A DNA stretch of 13,720 bases, taken from contig DBXH01000014.1 in assembly GCA_002309335.1 (NCBI GenBank), positions 1 to 13,720 of the forward strand, written 5' to 3'. Positions 5,042-12,233 of the stretch are shown here, one piece after another. The first letter of the stretch is position 1; every line of letters starts with the position of its first letter. The stretch is from Bacteroidales bacterium UBA1217. Lineage in GTDB: Bacteria; Bacteroidota; Bacteroidia; Bacteroidales; P3. A model generated the notes under the pieces. The model was not told the DNA's origin. It ran no database searches and saw only the letters and a program-made list of their open reading frames with translations. Both the position numbers and the translations under genes were made by a program.

Positions 5042-6313
5042 ATGCGGCTGAAAACTATCATCCTGGCTTTGTCGCTGTTCCTGTCGGCCTCTATTGCCTG
5101 CGGTCAGCAGGGCAACGGTTATCTGCGGCTTGTTTTTACCGGCGACCTTATGGGGCACGTTCCGTTGCACAATGCCGCACGCCAGTCAGATGGCAGTTAT
5201 GATTATTCTCCATATTTTCAGTATATTAAAGACTATATCCAGTCGGTCGACTTGGCTGTTGTCAATCTTGAGGTTACTCTGGCGGGCAAGCCCTATACAG
5301 GCTACCCCTGTTTCTCGGCTCCCGATGCTATAGCTGCAGCGGCACAGGATGCCGGTTTTGATATCTTTGTTACAGCCAACAACCATTGTATGGACAAGGG
5401 CAGGCGGGGGTTGGAGCGCACCATAGGGGTGCTTGACTCGCTGGGTGTTGCACATCTGGGCACTTATCGCACCGCGCAAGAGCGCTACAAAGATCATCCT
5501 CTGATTGTGGAGCGTAACGGCATACGGCTGGCATTGCTCAACTACACTTACGGCACAAACGGCATTTCTGTCAGGGAGCCCAATGTGGTCAATATGATTG
5601 ACACAGCAATGATGTTGCGAGACTTGCAGACTGCACGTCTCAAGAAAGTGGACTTTGTTATAGCCGTTGTGCATTGGGGCATTGAGTATCAAAAGCATAA
5701 CAACAAAGAACAGGAGCGGATAGCCCGATGGTTGTTCGATAATGGCTGCAATGCCGTCATAGGAGCCCATCCCCACGTGGTGCAGAATATGACCATTGAT
5801 GTAAATCCCGACAACGAGCGCTATCCCGAACTCGTGGTCTATTCGATGGGTAATTTTCTTTCAAATCAGCACGACCCAGGGTGCGACGGTGGCATACTGT
5901 TCGAGTTGGATTTATATAAGCGTGGAGCTGTGACCAACATTTACAGCTGTGCCTATATGCCGTTCTATGTCCACAAGGCGGTTGTTGACGGCCGCAGGCA
6001 GTATCATATTGTGCCAACATCCGATGCGCTAGCCTATCCCGACAGTTACGGCATCTCTTCGTCGGCATTGCAGTTGATAAGGCGTTTCGATGATAACATT
6101 CGCCGTCTGATGGCGGAGGAGCCGCCGACGGCACATAACTACCGTATTCCCGAGTGCCGTTTTTATGACAACCAGAAGCCTCTTCCACAGTGTTTGTATG
6201 CAGACTGTTACCAAACTTTCGGATATCCGTTGTCAGGCCGGCCGCTGAGTCTCCCTATATGGAGGCGGGGCTGGTCGCAGGGTGTATTTCCTTTAGGCAA
6301 TTGCACAAAATAA
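5042..6313 (+). CDS. CapA-family (PGA_cap) metallophosphoesterase-like protein
   Basis: This 423-residue protein belongs to the CapA/PgsA family, which shares a calcineurin-like metallophosphoesterase fold and is linked in some bacteria to poly-gamma-glutamate or capsule assembly. Family motifs appear in order: FTGDLMGH (residues 32-39), NLEVTL (75-80), TANNHCMDKG (111-120), VHWGIEY (210-216), GAHPHVVQ (241-248) and a later YSMGNFLSNQ. The Asp, Asn and His residues in these motifs are the expected metal ligands. The N-terminus is a signal sequence; a Cys at residue 20 (SIAC) might be lipidated, but the lipobox is poor. Its ATG directly abuts the stop of the preceding lipoprotein gene. No PgsB/PgsC-like or other capsule genes are in the window, so a role in poly-gamma-glutamate synthesis is not implied. 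It is closed by an intrinsic terminator 3 nt after the stop codon. Confidence 0.9.
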   Translation: MRLKTIILALSLFLSASIACGQQGNGYLRLVFTGDLMGHVPLHNAARQSDGSYDYSPYFQYIKDYIQSVDLAVVNLEVTLAGKPYTGYPCFSAPDAIAAAAQDAGFDIFVTANNHCMDKGRRGLERTIGVLDSLGVAHLGTYRTAQERYKDHPLIVERNGIRLALLNYTYGTNGISVREPNVVNMIDTAMMLRDLQTARLKKVDFVIAVVHWGIEYQKHNNKEQERIARWLFDNGCNAVIGAHPHVVQNMTIDVNPDNERYPELVVYSMGNFLSNQHDPGCDGGILFELDLYKRGAVTNIYSCAYMPFYVHKAVVDGRRQYHIVPTSDALAYPDSYGISSSALQLIRRFDDNIRRLMAEEPPTAHNYRIPECRFYDNQKPLPQCLYADCYQTFGYPLSGRPLSLPIWRRGWSQGVFPLGNCTK

Positions 6314-6316
6314 TAT

Positions 6317-6343
6317 AGCAGGTTCTCTTGCCTGCTTTTTTTA
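6317..6343 (+). terminator. Intrinsic terminator after the CapA-like gene
   Basis: AGCAGG (6317-6322) pairs with CCTGCT (6331-6336) across an 8-nt loop, followed by an uninterrupted T-run to 6342. It starts 3 nt after the stop codon and likely ends the metal/lipoprotein/CapA transcript. Confidence 0.88.
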
Positions 6344-6429
6344 TTCTGTTTGTGTTGCACTTGTAACTGGAATATAGGTGTTTATCTGTCTTTGCGAGCC
6401 AGATAAGCTTTTTGGTCTTGAATTTCCAG

Positions 6430-6482
6430 GATAAATTTTATCATTTTTTTCTTGTCTCTTTTTATAATAATTACTACTTTTG
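6430..6482 (+). promoter_or_regulatory. Bacteroidota-type promoter for the fused oxidoreductase, with adjacent inverted repeat
   Basis: TACTTTTG at 6475-6482 matches TAnnTTTG, and TTG at 6452-6454 lies 20 nt upstream as -33 element. The predicted leader is about 50 nt before the ATG at 6542. Just upstream of the -33 element, GATAAA-T-TTTATC (6430-6442) forms a short 13-nt inverted repeat that could be an operator; this is speculative. The rest of the 6344-6541 spacer is AT-rich with nothing else recognised. Confidence 0.6.
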
Positions 6483-6541
6483 TGGTGTCTTTACATGATG
6501 CATAAATCTTCGCAAATTATTAATCCATAGTATACTATCGT

Positions 6542-9500
6542 ATGTATAGAATTGAAAAACACCCTATTCTTGACATTCCGCAAAGCGAAATTGTGGAGTT
6601 CACCTACAATGGTCAGAAAGTTCAAGGTCGCAAAGGCTACACCATCGCCGCCGCCCTACATCAGGCTGGTTTCCCTGTTCATAGCCACAGTCTCGACGGC
6701 AAGCCGCGCAGCCTTGAGTGCGGTATCGGCAAATGCGGTGCCTGCGAGATGCTTGTCGACGGCAAGATACGTCGCATCTGCATCACTCCGGTGGACAATG
6801 TCAAGGAAGTCCGCGAGCTCGACAAGGAGTATATGCCCGACGCACTGCCTGTGGCTGAGCGCGAGGTGAAAATCTACAAAACACAGGTTGCCATTATCGG
6901 TGCCGGTCCTGCGGGTCTGGCCTGCCGCGAGCAGCTCAACGCTTTCGGCATCGACAACCTGGTTATCGACAACAATACCCGCATCGGTGGCCAGTTCAAT
7001 ATGCAGACCCACCAGTTCTTCTTCTTCGAGAAGGAGAAGAAATTCGGCGGTATGCGTGGCTTCGACATTGCCAAGACATTGGCCGGCCGCGTGCCCGCGG
7101 AGGGCGAAAAGGCTGGTGCAGTTGAGGATATTCTTTTGAACAGTACTGTATGGGATCTACTCGAAGGTCGCCGCATAGCTATCAAGAACATTGAGACACA
7201 GGAAGTGGCCTATGTCGATGCCGACCATCTTGTTGTGGCTACTGGCGCTGTGCCCTTTATGCCGGCATTCGAGAACGACGATGTGCCGGGAGTATACACC
7301 GCTGCCGTGTTCCAGAAGATGATGAACCAGGAGCATACGCTTCTTGGCAAGAATGTGCTCACCGTAGGAGCCGGCAACATCGGCTACCTCACCTCCTATC
7401 AAGGTATGCAGGCAGGAGCCAACATACGCGCCATCATTGAGGCGATGCCGCGCGAGGGCGGTTTCCCGGTTCAGGCCAACCGTGTGCGTCGGTTGGGCAT
7501 TCCCATTATGACGGGCTATACCCTGGTGCGTGCTATCCCCAACGCCGACCGCACCGGCATCACCGGCGCCGTCATTGCAAAATGCGAGAACTTTAAGGCC
7601 ATCCCAGGCACTGAGCAGGTGCTGGAGGGCATCGACATCATTAATATCTGCACCGGTCTTGTGCCCGACAGCCAGCTTTTGACCAAGGGCAAGGATGTCT
7701 TCGGTGTCAACACCTACGGTGCAGGCGACGCCATCCGCATCGGCGAGGGCACCAGTGCTGTGCTTCGCGGACGTCAGGTGGCCTATGAGGTGGCTCAGAA
7801 TATGGGAGTCCGCTTCAACTACGACGACTATCTTGAGGTTTCGCGCCAGTATATCGACTCGCAGCAGCACCCGGTACGCATCCTCGACAAGCCCAATTTG
7901 CCCACCCCCGAGCGAATGAAGCTCAAGCCGTTTGTGCAGATGGACTGTCTCTACGGCTTTGCCTGCAACCCCTGTTCGTTCTCTTGTCCGCAGGGAGCCA
8001 TCAGCAAGGCCTCCACGTCGTCGACACCGGTGGTGGACTACGACAAATGTATCGGCTGTATGGAGTGCGTCTACCAGTGCCCCGGCCTGGCCATCTTCGG
8101 CTACAATGTCGAGAAAGGCTGGTGCTTCCTGCCCATCGAGTACGAAATCGAGGAGGGCAAGGAGGTCTATCTGGTCGACAACAACGGTGCCAAGATTGGC
8201 GAGGGCGTTATAGAGAAGATTCTGCGCAAGCCCAACAAGACCAATGTGGCGCGCGTCAAGGTAACTGAGAACGGAGAACTGAGAACGGAGAACTTGACGG
8301 ATGTCAAGGGATTCATCGCAAAAGACAAATACCCCGCCCCATTAAACCTTTCAAACCTTTCAGACCTTTCAAACGCCGAGACTTACGTCTGCCATTGCGA
8401 AGATGTGAAGCTCGAGGATATCCTTGCTGTCATAGGCGACCGCAAATACATCTCGGTCGACGAATTGAAGCACATTACCCGTATGGGTATGGGTCCCTGC
8501 CGCGGCAAACGCTGCATACCTCGTGCACGTCAGATACTGCGTGTTCACGGCATTGAGGTTACCGGCGACGCCACGCCGCGCGCCCCGCTGTCGGCACCGG
8601 TCACACTGGGCGACATCTATACCGAGGGCACCAAGGAGGTCTTCGTATTCCCGAAGGACAACAACGTCACCCGCGAGGAGGTTCGCGTCCTTATCGCCGG
8701 TGGTGGTATTGCCGGCAGCGGCCTGTTCCGCTATTTCTCCGAGGCAGGTATGAAGCCGGTGCTTATCAACTGGAGCCGTGGAGCCTCGTGGCGCAACATC
8801 GGTGGCGGCCGTCCGGCATTCTCCAACCCCGACATTGCCGACATCGCTATGCATAACCGCGAGATATTTATGTCCATCCAGAAGGTGCACAATATCAACT
8901 TCAAGCCCACGCGCTACGTCAACCTTGTCCACGACGACGCCACCTATCGTTCGCTCGACGCTTCGCGCGCTTGGAGCGACGCCTATATGGTCGACCGCAA
9001 GGACTTCAAGAAAGAAATTTCACCCCTCTGGGACGACAGCAAGACCACCTACAGCCACGCCCTGATGACGCGCGACTGCTGGCAGGCTACCCCGGGCCGC
9101 GTAATCGACTACATCCGCGGCATAGGCAAGTCGCTCGGTGGCCGTGTTTATGAGGACTGCGAACTGCTGCATGTGCAGCGCAACGGCGACCGCACCATAG
9201 CCCTCGTGCGCAACCACGAAGGCCACTACATTGAGTACAGCTGCGAGCATTTTGTCAACTCAATGGGTTGGGGAGCCGAGCGTTTCACCGATATGCTTGG
9301 CATCGACACGGGCCTCTATCCCGTCAAGCACCAGGCCTTTATCACTCGCCGTCTGCCTATGATGGGAGTCAACGGCGACGCCCTTGATATGATTATCGAC
9401 CGTCGCCACTACAAGGGTTTCAGCGCCGTCTACGGTCAGCAGTTTGCCCACACGGGTCAGATTATCGGCTGTGCCAGCCCCGACACCGACGCCTACGAGA

Positions 9501-9805
9501 CGCGCCAGAACATCAAGTACAACAGCAAGGAGTTTCTTGAGATTGTCAGCGAGGTCTTCGCCGAGTGGATTCCCAACCTGCGCGAGGTCGGTTTCCACGC
9601 TGTATGGGCAGGCCGCTACACCGAGCCGCGCTACATTGTCGACCCCGAGGTGGGTCTGCTCACCGGTCTGCGTGGCCACGGTTTTATGCTTGGTCAGTAC
9701 CTCTCCAAGCTCTATGTCGAGAAATATCTTGGCCACGAAGTGCCCTCCTATATGAAAGACCTGGCTCTCAGCGGCAAAGGCCTCTCCGAGAACGCCTTCA
9801 AGTAG
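6542..9805 (+). CDS. Five-module fused FAD/iron-sulfur oxidoreductase (2Fe-2S, FAD/NAD, 2x4Fe-4S, BFD, DAO)
   Basis: This 1087-residue cytoplasmic protein combines modules usually found as separate subunits of HcnABC, LhpBEF and proline/opine dehydrogenase-type enzymes. Residues 10-95 form a 2Fe-2S domain with C60-x4-C65-x2-C68-x11-C80. Residues 114-420 are an FAD/NAD disulfide-reductase-like domain with IGAGPAG (119-125) and a second dinucleotide site VGAGNIG (275-281). Residues 466-520 form a bacterial ferredoxin with C469/C475/C478/C482 and C503/C506/C509/C513, expected to hold two [4Fe-4S] clusters. Residues 615-670 are a BFD-type 2Fe-2S domain with C617-x-C619 and C653-x4-C658. Residues 714-1070 are a DAO flavin domain with AGGGIAGSG. 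The DAO part probably oxidises an amino or imino acid or a related C-N (or hydroxy-acid) substrate and passes electrons down the clusters; the substrate is not readable. No partner gene adjoins it. The linker near 574-612 contains repeats. Confidence 0.93.
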   Translation: MYRIEKHPILDIPQSEIVEFTYNGQKVQGRKGYTIAAALHQAGFPVHSHSLDGKPRSLECGIGKCGACEMLVDGKIRRICITPVDNVKEVRELDKEYMPDALPVAEREVKIYKTQVAIIGAGPAGLACREQLNAFGIDNLVIDNNTRIGGQFNMQTHQFFFFEKEKKFGGMRGFDIAKTLAGRVPAEGEKAGAVEDILLNSTVWDLLEGRRIAIKNIETQEVAYVDADHLVVATGAVPFMPAFENDDVPGVYTAAVFQKMMNQEHTLLGKNVLTVGAGNIGYLTSYQGMQAGANIRAIIEAMPREGGFPVQANRVRRLGIPIMTGYTLVRAIPNADRTGITGAVIAKCENFKAIPGTEQVLEGIDIINICTGLVPDSQLLTKGKDVFGVNTYGAGDAIRIGEGTSAVLRGRQVAYEVAQNMGVRFNYDDYLEVSRQYIDSQQHPVRILDKPNLPTPERMKLKPFVQMDCLYGFACNPCSFSCPQGAISKASTSSTPVVDYDKCIGCMECVYQCPGLAIFGYNVEKGWCFLPIEYEIEEGKEVYLVDNNGAKIGEGVIEKILRKPNKTNVARVKVTENGELRTENLTDVKGFIAKDKYPAPLNLSNLSDLSNAETYVCHCEDVKLEDILAVIGDRKYISVDELKHITRMGMGPCRGKRCIPRARQILRVHGIEVTGDATPRAPLSAPVTLGDIYTEGTKEVFVFPKDNNVTREEVRVLIAGGGIAGSGLFRYFSEAGMKPVLINWSRGASWRNIGGGRPAFSNPDIADIAMHNREIFMSIQKVHNINFKPTRYVNLVHDDATYRSLDASRAWSDAYMVDRKDFKKEISPLWDDSKTTYSHALMTRDCWQATPGRVIDYIRGIGKSLGGRVYEDCELLHVQRNGDRTIALVRNHEGHYIEYSCEHFVNSMGWGAERFTDMLGIDTGLYPVKHQAFITRRLPMMGVNGDALDMIIDRRHYKGFSAVYGQQFAHTGQIIGCASPDTDAYETRQNIKYNSKEFLEIVSEVFAEWIPNLREVGFHAVWAGRYTEPRYIVDPEVGLLTGLRGHGFMLGQYLSKLYVEKYLGHEVPSYMKDLALSGKGLSENAFK
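8263..8294 (+). repeat. 14-nt tandem repeat inside the oxidoreductase gene
   Basis: The unit AACTGAGAACGGAG is present twice in perfect tandem (8263-8276, 8277-8290), plus the first four bases of a third copy. Because 14 is not a multiple of three, successive copies are read in different frames (around VTENGELRTENLTD, residues 574-587). It lies in the linker before the BFD domain. Confidence 0.9.
8345..8373 (+). repeat. 9-nt tandem repeat encoding Asn/Asp-Leu-Ser
   Basis: Units AACCTTTCA (8345-8353), AACCTTTCA (8354-8362) and GACCTTTCA (8363-8371), then a partial copy, read in frame as NLS-NLS-DLS-N (residues 602-611). The unit is the same kind as the noncoding tracts at 1629-1686 and 9933-9958. 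Confidence 0.9.
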
Positions 9806-9832
9806 GCTTTGAGAAGACTAAACTTTTTTTAG

Positions 9833-9874
9833 AGTCGGAATGGTGTATTTTTTGCATCATTCCGGCTTTTTTTT
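9833..9874 (+). terminator. Intrinsic terminator of the fused oxidoreductase gene
   Basis: A long stem pairs 9833-9846 with 9854-9867 (14 bp including G-T wobbles, core CGGAAT/ATTCCG) around an AT loop, followed by eight T residues (9867-9874). It lies 27 nt after the stop codon and isolates the gene as a single transcription unit. Confidence 0.9.
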
Positions 9875-9932
9875 GAGAAAACCCGTTGTGGCGGATCTGT
9901 GCTCCGACGCAACGGAGGTATACAAATTCTTT

Positions 9933-10001
9933 AACCTTTAAACTATAACCTTTAAACTTTACATAACTAAGGGACGATACAATTGTCTAATCACTAATCA
10001 C
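9933..10001. repeat. Short direct repeats in the 9806-10107 intergenic region
   Basis: The 302-base gap between the oxidoreductase and TlpA-like genes holds the terminator, this repeat zone and a promoter. AACCTTTAAACT occurs at 9933-9944 and 9947-9958 (14-nt period), and CTAATCA is tandemly doubled at 9987-10000. I see no gene or RNA in the gap. Confidence 0.75.
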
Positions 10002-10039
10002 CAACTTTCAATCGCTAATAGTAATTCGAAATTTATTTG

Positions 10040-10047
10040 TATTTTTG
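10040..10047 (+). promoter_or_regulatory. Probable -7 promoter element of the TlpA-like gene
   Basis: TATTTTTG at 10040-10047 matches TAnnTTTG and is followed by CA, like the other promoter sites in the window. No good -33 TTTG is visible about 20 nt upstream. The leader to the ATG at 10108 would be about 55 nt of AT-rich sequence. Confidence 0.5.
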
Positions 10048-10107
10048 CAATATGATTGACAAATGTAATGTTGTTGCAAATAATTGTAAATTAATAAATA
10101 ATAGATT

Positions 10108-11142
10108 ATGAGAATTTGTTTTTCAAAGTTTGGCGGCATCGTTTTGGCTGTGGCTGCCGTCGTCCTGATGGCTTCGTGCACGGACAAGAAGTCGGACAAC
10201 CGTTACACTATCTCGGGCAACGTACCTTCGGGTGTTAAGGCCGAATGGATTTATATGTACGATATTAGTGGAGCTGAGCCGGTAGCTATCGACTCGGCGC
10301 GTATTGAGAACGGTCAGTTCAAGATGAAAGGCGTTGCCCCCGACACATTGGCAATGACAGCCCTTCATCCTGGCTCGTTGGACGAATATCCGGCTGTGGC
10401 TTGGACTCTCGTTCTCGAAAAAGGCGATATCATTATCGACACCAATGAGCAATATGCTATGGGTACGCCTATAAACGACGGTCTTAAGGACTGGCTTGAG
10501 CAGATTGAGGGTCTGTTTATGTCGGGCGACGGCCCGGAGGCGATAAAGGGGTTCTTTGACGAGCATTGGCAGGAGCATTCGTCGGACTTTGTCGGTGCTT
10601 ACGTGCTGGGGATTTTGTCGCCGTATTTGGAGTTTGCGTTTGTCGATTCGCTTGCAGCCCAGATTCCTGACGATGTGCGCGAAATATCAATGGTCAAGCC
10701 TTTCTTCGAGCAGCTTGAGGCTATCCGCAAGATGCAGCCGGGCAATATGTTTACCGATGTGGAGATGAAGGACCTGGACGGCAACGGCGTGAAGCTGTCG
10801 GACTATGTGGGCAAGGGCGATTATGTGCTGGTTGATTTCTGGGCTTCGTGGTGCGGCCCCTGCCGCCAGGCGACGCCTGAACTGCAGGCTGTGGTCAAGA
10901 AATTCAAGGCTTTGAAGGCTATAGGCATCGCTGTGAGCGATGAAATGGATGATACAAAGAGGGCCGTGAATGATTTGGGAATCAAATGGACGGTGCTCTC
11001 CGACAAGGAAGCTATGTCGGCCAAGATTTACGGCATCAACGCTATACCGGCGATGATCCTCTTCGCTCCCGACGGCAAGATTGCGGCCCGTGACTTTAAT
11101 GTGAACGAGCTGGAAAATCTGCTGAAAGAGAAGATGAATTGA
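10108..11142 (+). CDS. TlpA-like thioredoxin-fold lipoprotein with DUF4369-type N-terminus
   Basis: This 344-residue protein has a hydrophobic signal sequence ending in LMASC, so Cys24 is probably lipidated and the protein anchored in the cell envelope, facing the periplasm. Residues about 32-130 (YTISGNVPSG..., IENGQFKMKG) match the beta-rich DUF4369 type often fused ahead of thioredoxin domains in Bacteroidota. A helical linker follows (about 135-210), then a TlpA/AhpC-TSA-like thioredoxin domain (about 215-344). Its redox motif is W248-C249-G-P-C252 within VDFWASWCGPCRQATPEL, and the conserved cis-proline segment is GINAIPAMILF. It should act as a periplasmic thiol-disulfide reductase or exchange protein; its client is unknown. 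It converges with the membrane protein gene downstream, 18 nt between stops. A few Bacteroidota relatives are tied to bacteroidetes-type respiration or oxidative stress, but nothing here shows this. Confidence 0.92.
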   Translation: MRICFSKFGGIVLAVAAVVLMASCTDKKSDNRYTISGNVPSGVKAEWIYMYDISGAEPVAIDSARIENGQFKMKGVAPDTLAMTALHPGSLDEYPAVAWTLVLEKGDIIIDTNEQYAMGTPINDGLKDWLEQIEGLFMSGDGPEAIKGFFDEHWQEHSSDFVGAYVLGILSPYLEFAFVDSLAAQIPDDVREISMVKPFFEQLEAIRKMQPGNMFTDVEMKDLDGNGVKLSDYVGKGDYVLVDFWASWCGPCRQATPELQAVVKKFKALKAIGIAVSDEMDDTKRAVNDLGIKWTVLSDKEAMSAKIYGINAIPAMILFAPDGKIAARDFNVNELENLLKEKMN

Positions 11143-11184
11143 AGATTCTTTAGGAAGAGCTTATTCCGTTGGTTGAGAATCTTC
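11141..11184. terminator. Candidate bidirectional hairpin between convergent genes
   Basis: GAAGATTCT (11141-11149) and AGAATCTTC (11176-11184) form a perfect 9-bp inverted repeat spanning the two convergent stop codons, with a 26-nt loop. No T-run follows closely on either strand, so it is a weak terminator candidate. Confidence 0.3.
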
Positions 11185-11970
11185 CTTGTAGGCTTTTTTC
11201 TTGCGGGCTTTGGCTTGTGAGAGGAATGCCGTGAGGATCACCACGAAGACCACGCATCCACGCAGGCACTCGAGGGTGAGCATATAGCATACCTCGATGC
11301 CAAGCAGGAAGATGAATCCGGTGAGCAGCGACCATCCGAATTTGCGGCTGCGGACGGTGTCGGCAATGATTTTGTAGATTACGAACAATATGATGGCTAT
11401 TTCGCCTACAATGAGCAGATAGGATGATGTGGTGTAGCTGGCAAAGAGCGCCACAGTAGTCAGCAAGGCTCCGATAACCATAATGAAGACACCCGCTTTC
11501 CACTCTTTCCACGGCTTGTTTTCGGTGAAATGTTCCTCGACATTGAGCTGTGCCATAGTCTGCATAATGGTGGAGATGATGCAGTAGATGACGTGGCTCA
11601 GCAGTAGAAGCATCAGCAGCGCGAGGGGCCAGCCTACAATGCTGGGCATACAGAACCATCCGATGAAGGGACGGGCGTCGAGTTCGGGCCACACCTTGTA
11701 TTCGGGGAAGGTGTTCTGAAAGCAGTAGTAACCGCAAGCTACCAGGGTGATGCCGAGCATGGTGTAGAGCAGAGGATAGAGCTGCGAGTCGCCTTTGCGA
11801 CTTACACGCCAGTAGACAATGCCCATAGCCTCGACAAGGACAAAGATGATGGCGAGTTGCAGCCACAGAGGAAAGCCAAGCGGATTGTTGTGTTGCAGCC
11901 CCATCAGGCCCGGCAGCTCGTGCAGGTTGGTAATGGGGGCGTTCGTGGAGATGAAATCTACTAAACTCAT
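11161..11970 (-). CDS. Unrecognised polytopic inner-membrane protein
   Basis: I do not recognise this 269-residue protein. After an N-terminal soluble stretch (about 34 residues) it has roughly seven hydrophobic segments, near residues 35-54, 65-83, 112-135, 159-179, 184-204, 213-233 and 236-252. A Lys/Arg-rich tail follows (KARKKKAYKE), suggesting that the C-terminus is cytoplasmic by the positive-inside rule. Several Cys and aromatic residues lie in the membrane part (GYYCFQ, WFCMP, EVCYM, LECLRGC). No transporter or enzyme motif is visible. The ATG at 11970 was chosen because a TAnnTTTG element at 12000-12007 lies just upstream on the same strand; the longer opening to 12012 uses TTG and would overlap the promoter. 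Its neighbours, a TlpA-like lipoprotein (convergent) and a PP2C phosphatase (divergent), give no firm functional clue. Confidence 0.82.
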   Translation of the reverse strand: MSLVDFISTNAPITNLHELPGLMGLQHNNPLGFPLWLQLAIIFVLVEAMGIVYWRVSRKGDSQLYPLLYTMLGITLVACGYYCFQNTFPEYKVWPELDARPFIGWFCMPSIVGWPLALLMLLLLSHVIYCIISTIMQTMAQLNVEEHFTENKPWKEWKAGVFIMVIGALLTTVALFASYTTSSYLLIVGEIAIILFVIYKIIADTVRSRKFGWSLLTGFIFLLGIEVCYMLTLECLRGCVVFVVILTAFLSQAKARKKKAYKEDSQPTE

Positions 11971-11999
11971 TATGACAGTTGTTTTATGTTTTGAGACTG

Positions 12000-12007
12000 C
12001 AAAGTTA
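12000..12007 (-). promoter_or_regulatory. -7 promoter element of the membrane protein gene
   Basis: On the minus strand this reads TAACTTTG followed by CA, matching TAnnTTTG. It ends 29 nt before the ATG at 11970. A matching -33 element is not clear. Confidence 0.5.
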
Positions 12008-12124
12008 CACAAAAAAAATATTTTAGGGCCATAAATAATAATTTTGTATGCTAAGGTGTTGTCTTACAGCGGGTAAAAGACACTATGCCTTTTGACAATA
12101 CGTTTGCTTTTTTTTGCCAAAGCG

Positions 12125-12153
12125 TTTGCAAATGATTATTTTTCGTAAATTTG
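12125..12153 (+). promoter_or_regulatory. Bacteroidota-type promoter for the PP2C phosphatase gene
   Basis: TAAATTTG at 12146-12153 matches TAnnTTTG, with TTTG at 12125-12128 at a slightly short 17-nt spacing. The TTTG lies in the palindrome TTTGCAAA (12125-12132). The leader to the ATG at 12234 is about 75 nt. The rest of the 11971-12233 divergent spacer holds nothing else I recognise. Confidence 0.55.
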
Positions 12154-12233
12154 CAAGGTCGTATTTTATGCGACAGTGAACCAAATCTGCCGTTAAATAT
12201 ATAAATAACAAGGATATAAATATAGTTTAGGAT

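Noticed and set aside
7157..7870. Minus-strand 237-codon open frame within the oxidoreductase
   Set aside because: It is the reverse-complement shadow of the FAD/NAD domain, whose motifs are unambiguous on the plus strand.
8369..8932. Minus-strand open frame across the BFD-DAO junction
   Set aside because: Shadow of conserved plus-strand coding sequence, with no start signal.
6542..9805. Frameshifted or wrongly merged separate subunit genes
   Set aside because: The frame is continuous through all domain boundaries, linkers are plausible protein sequence, and no internal start or stop signals separate the modules.
11971..12012. Upstream TTG start for the membrane protein
   Set aside because: It would place the start codon upstream of, and overlapping, the -7 element at 12000-12007.
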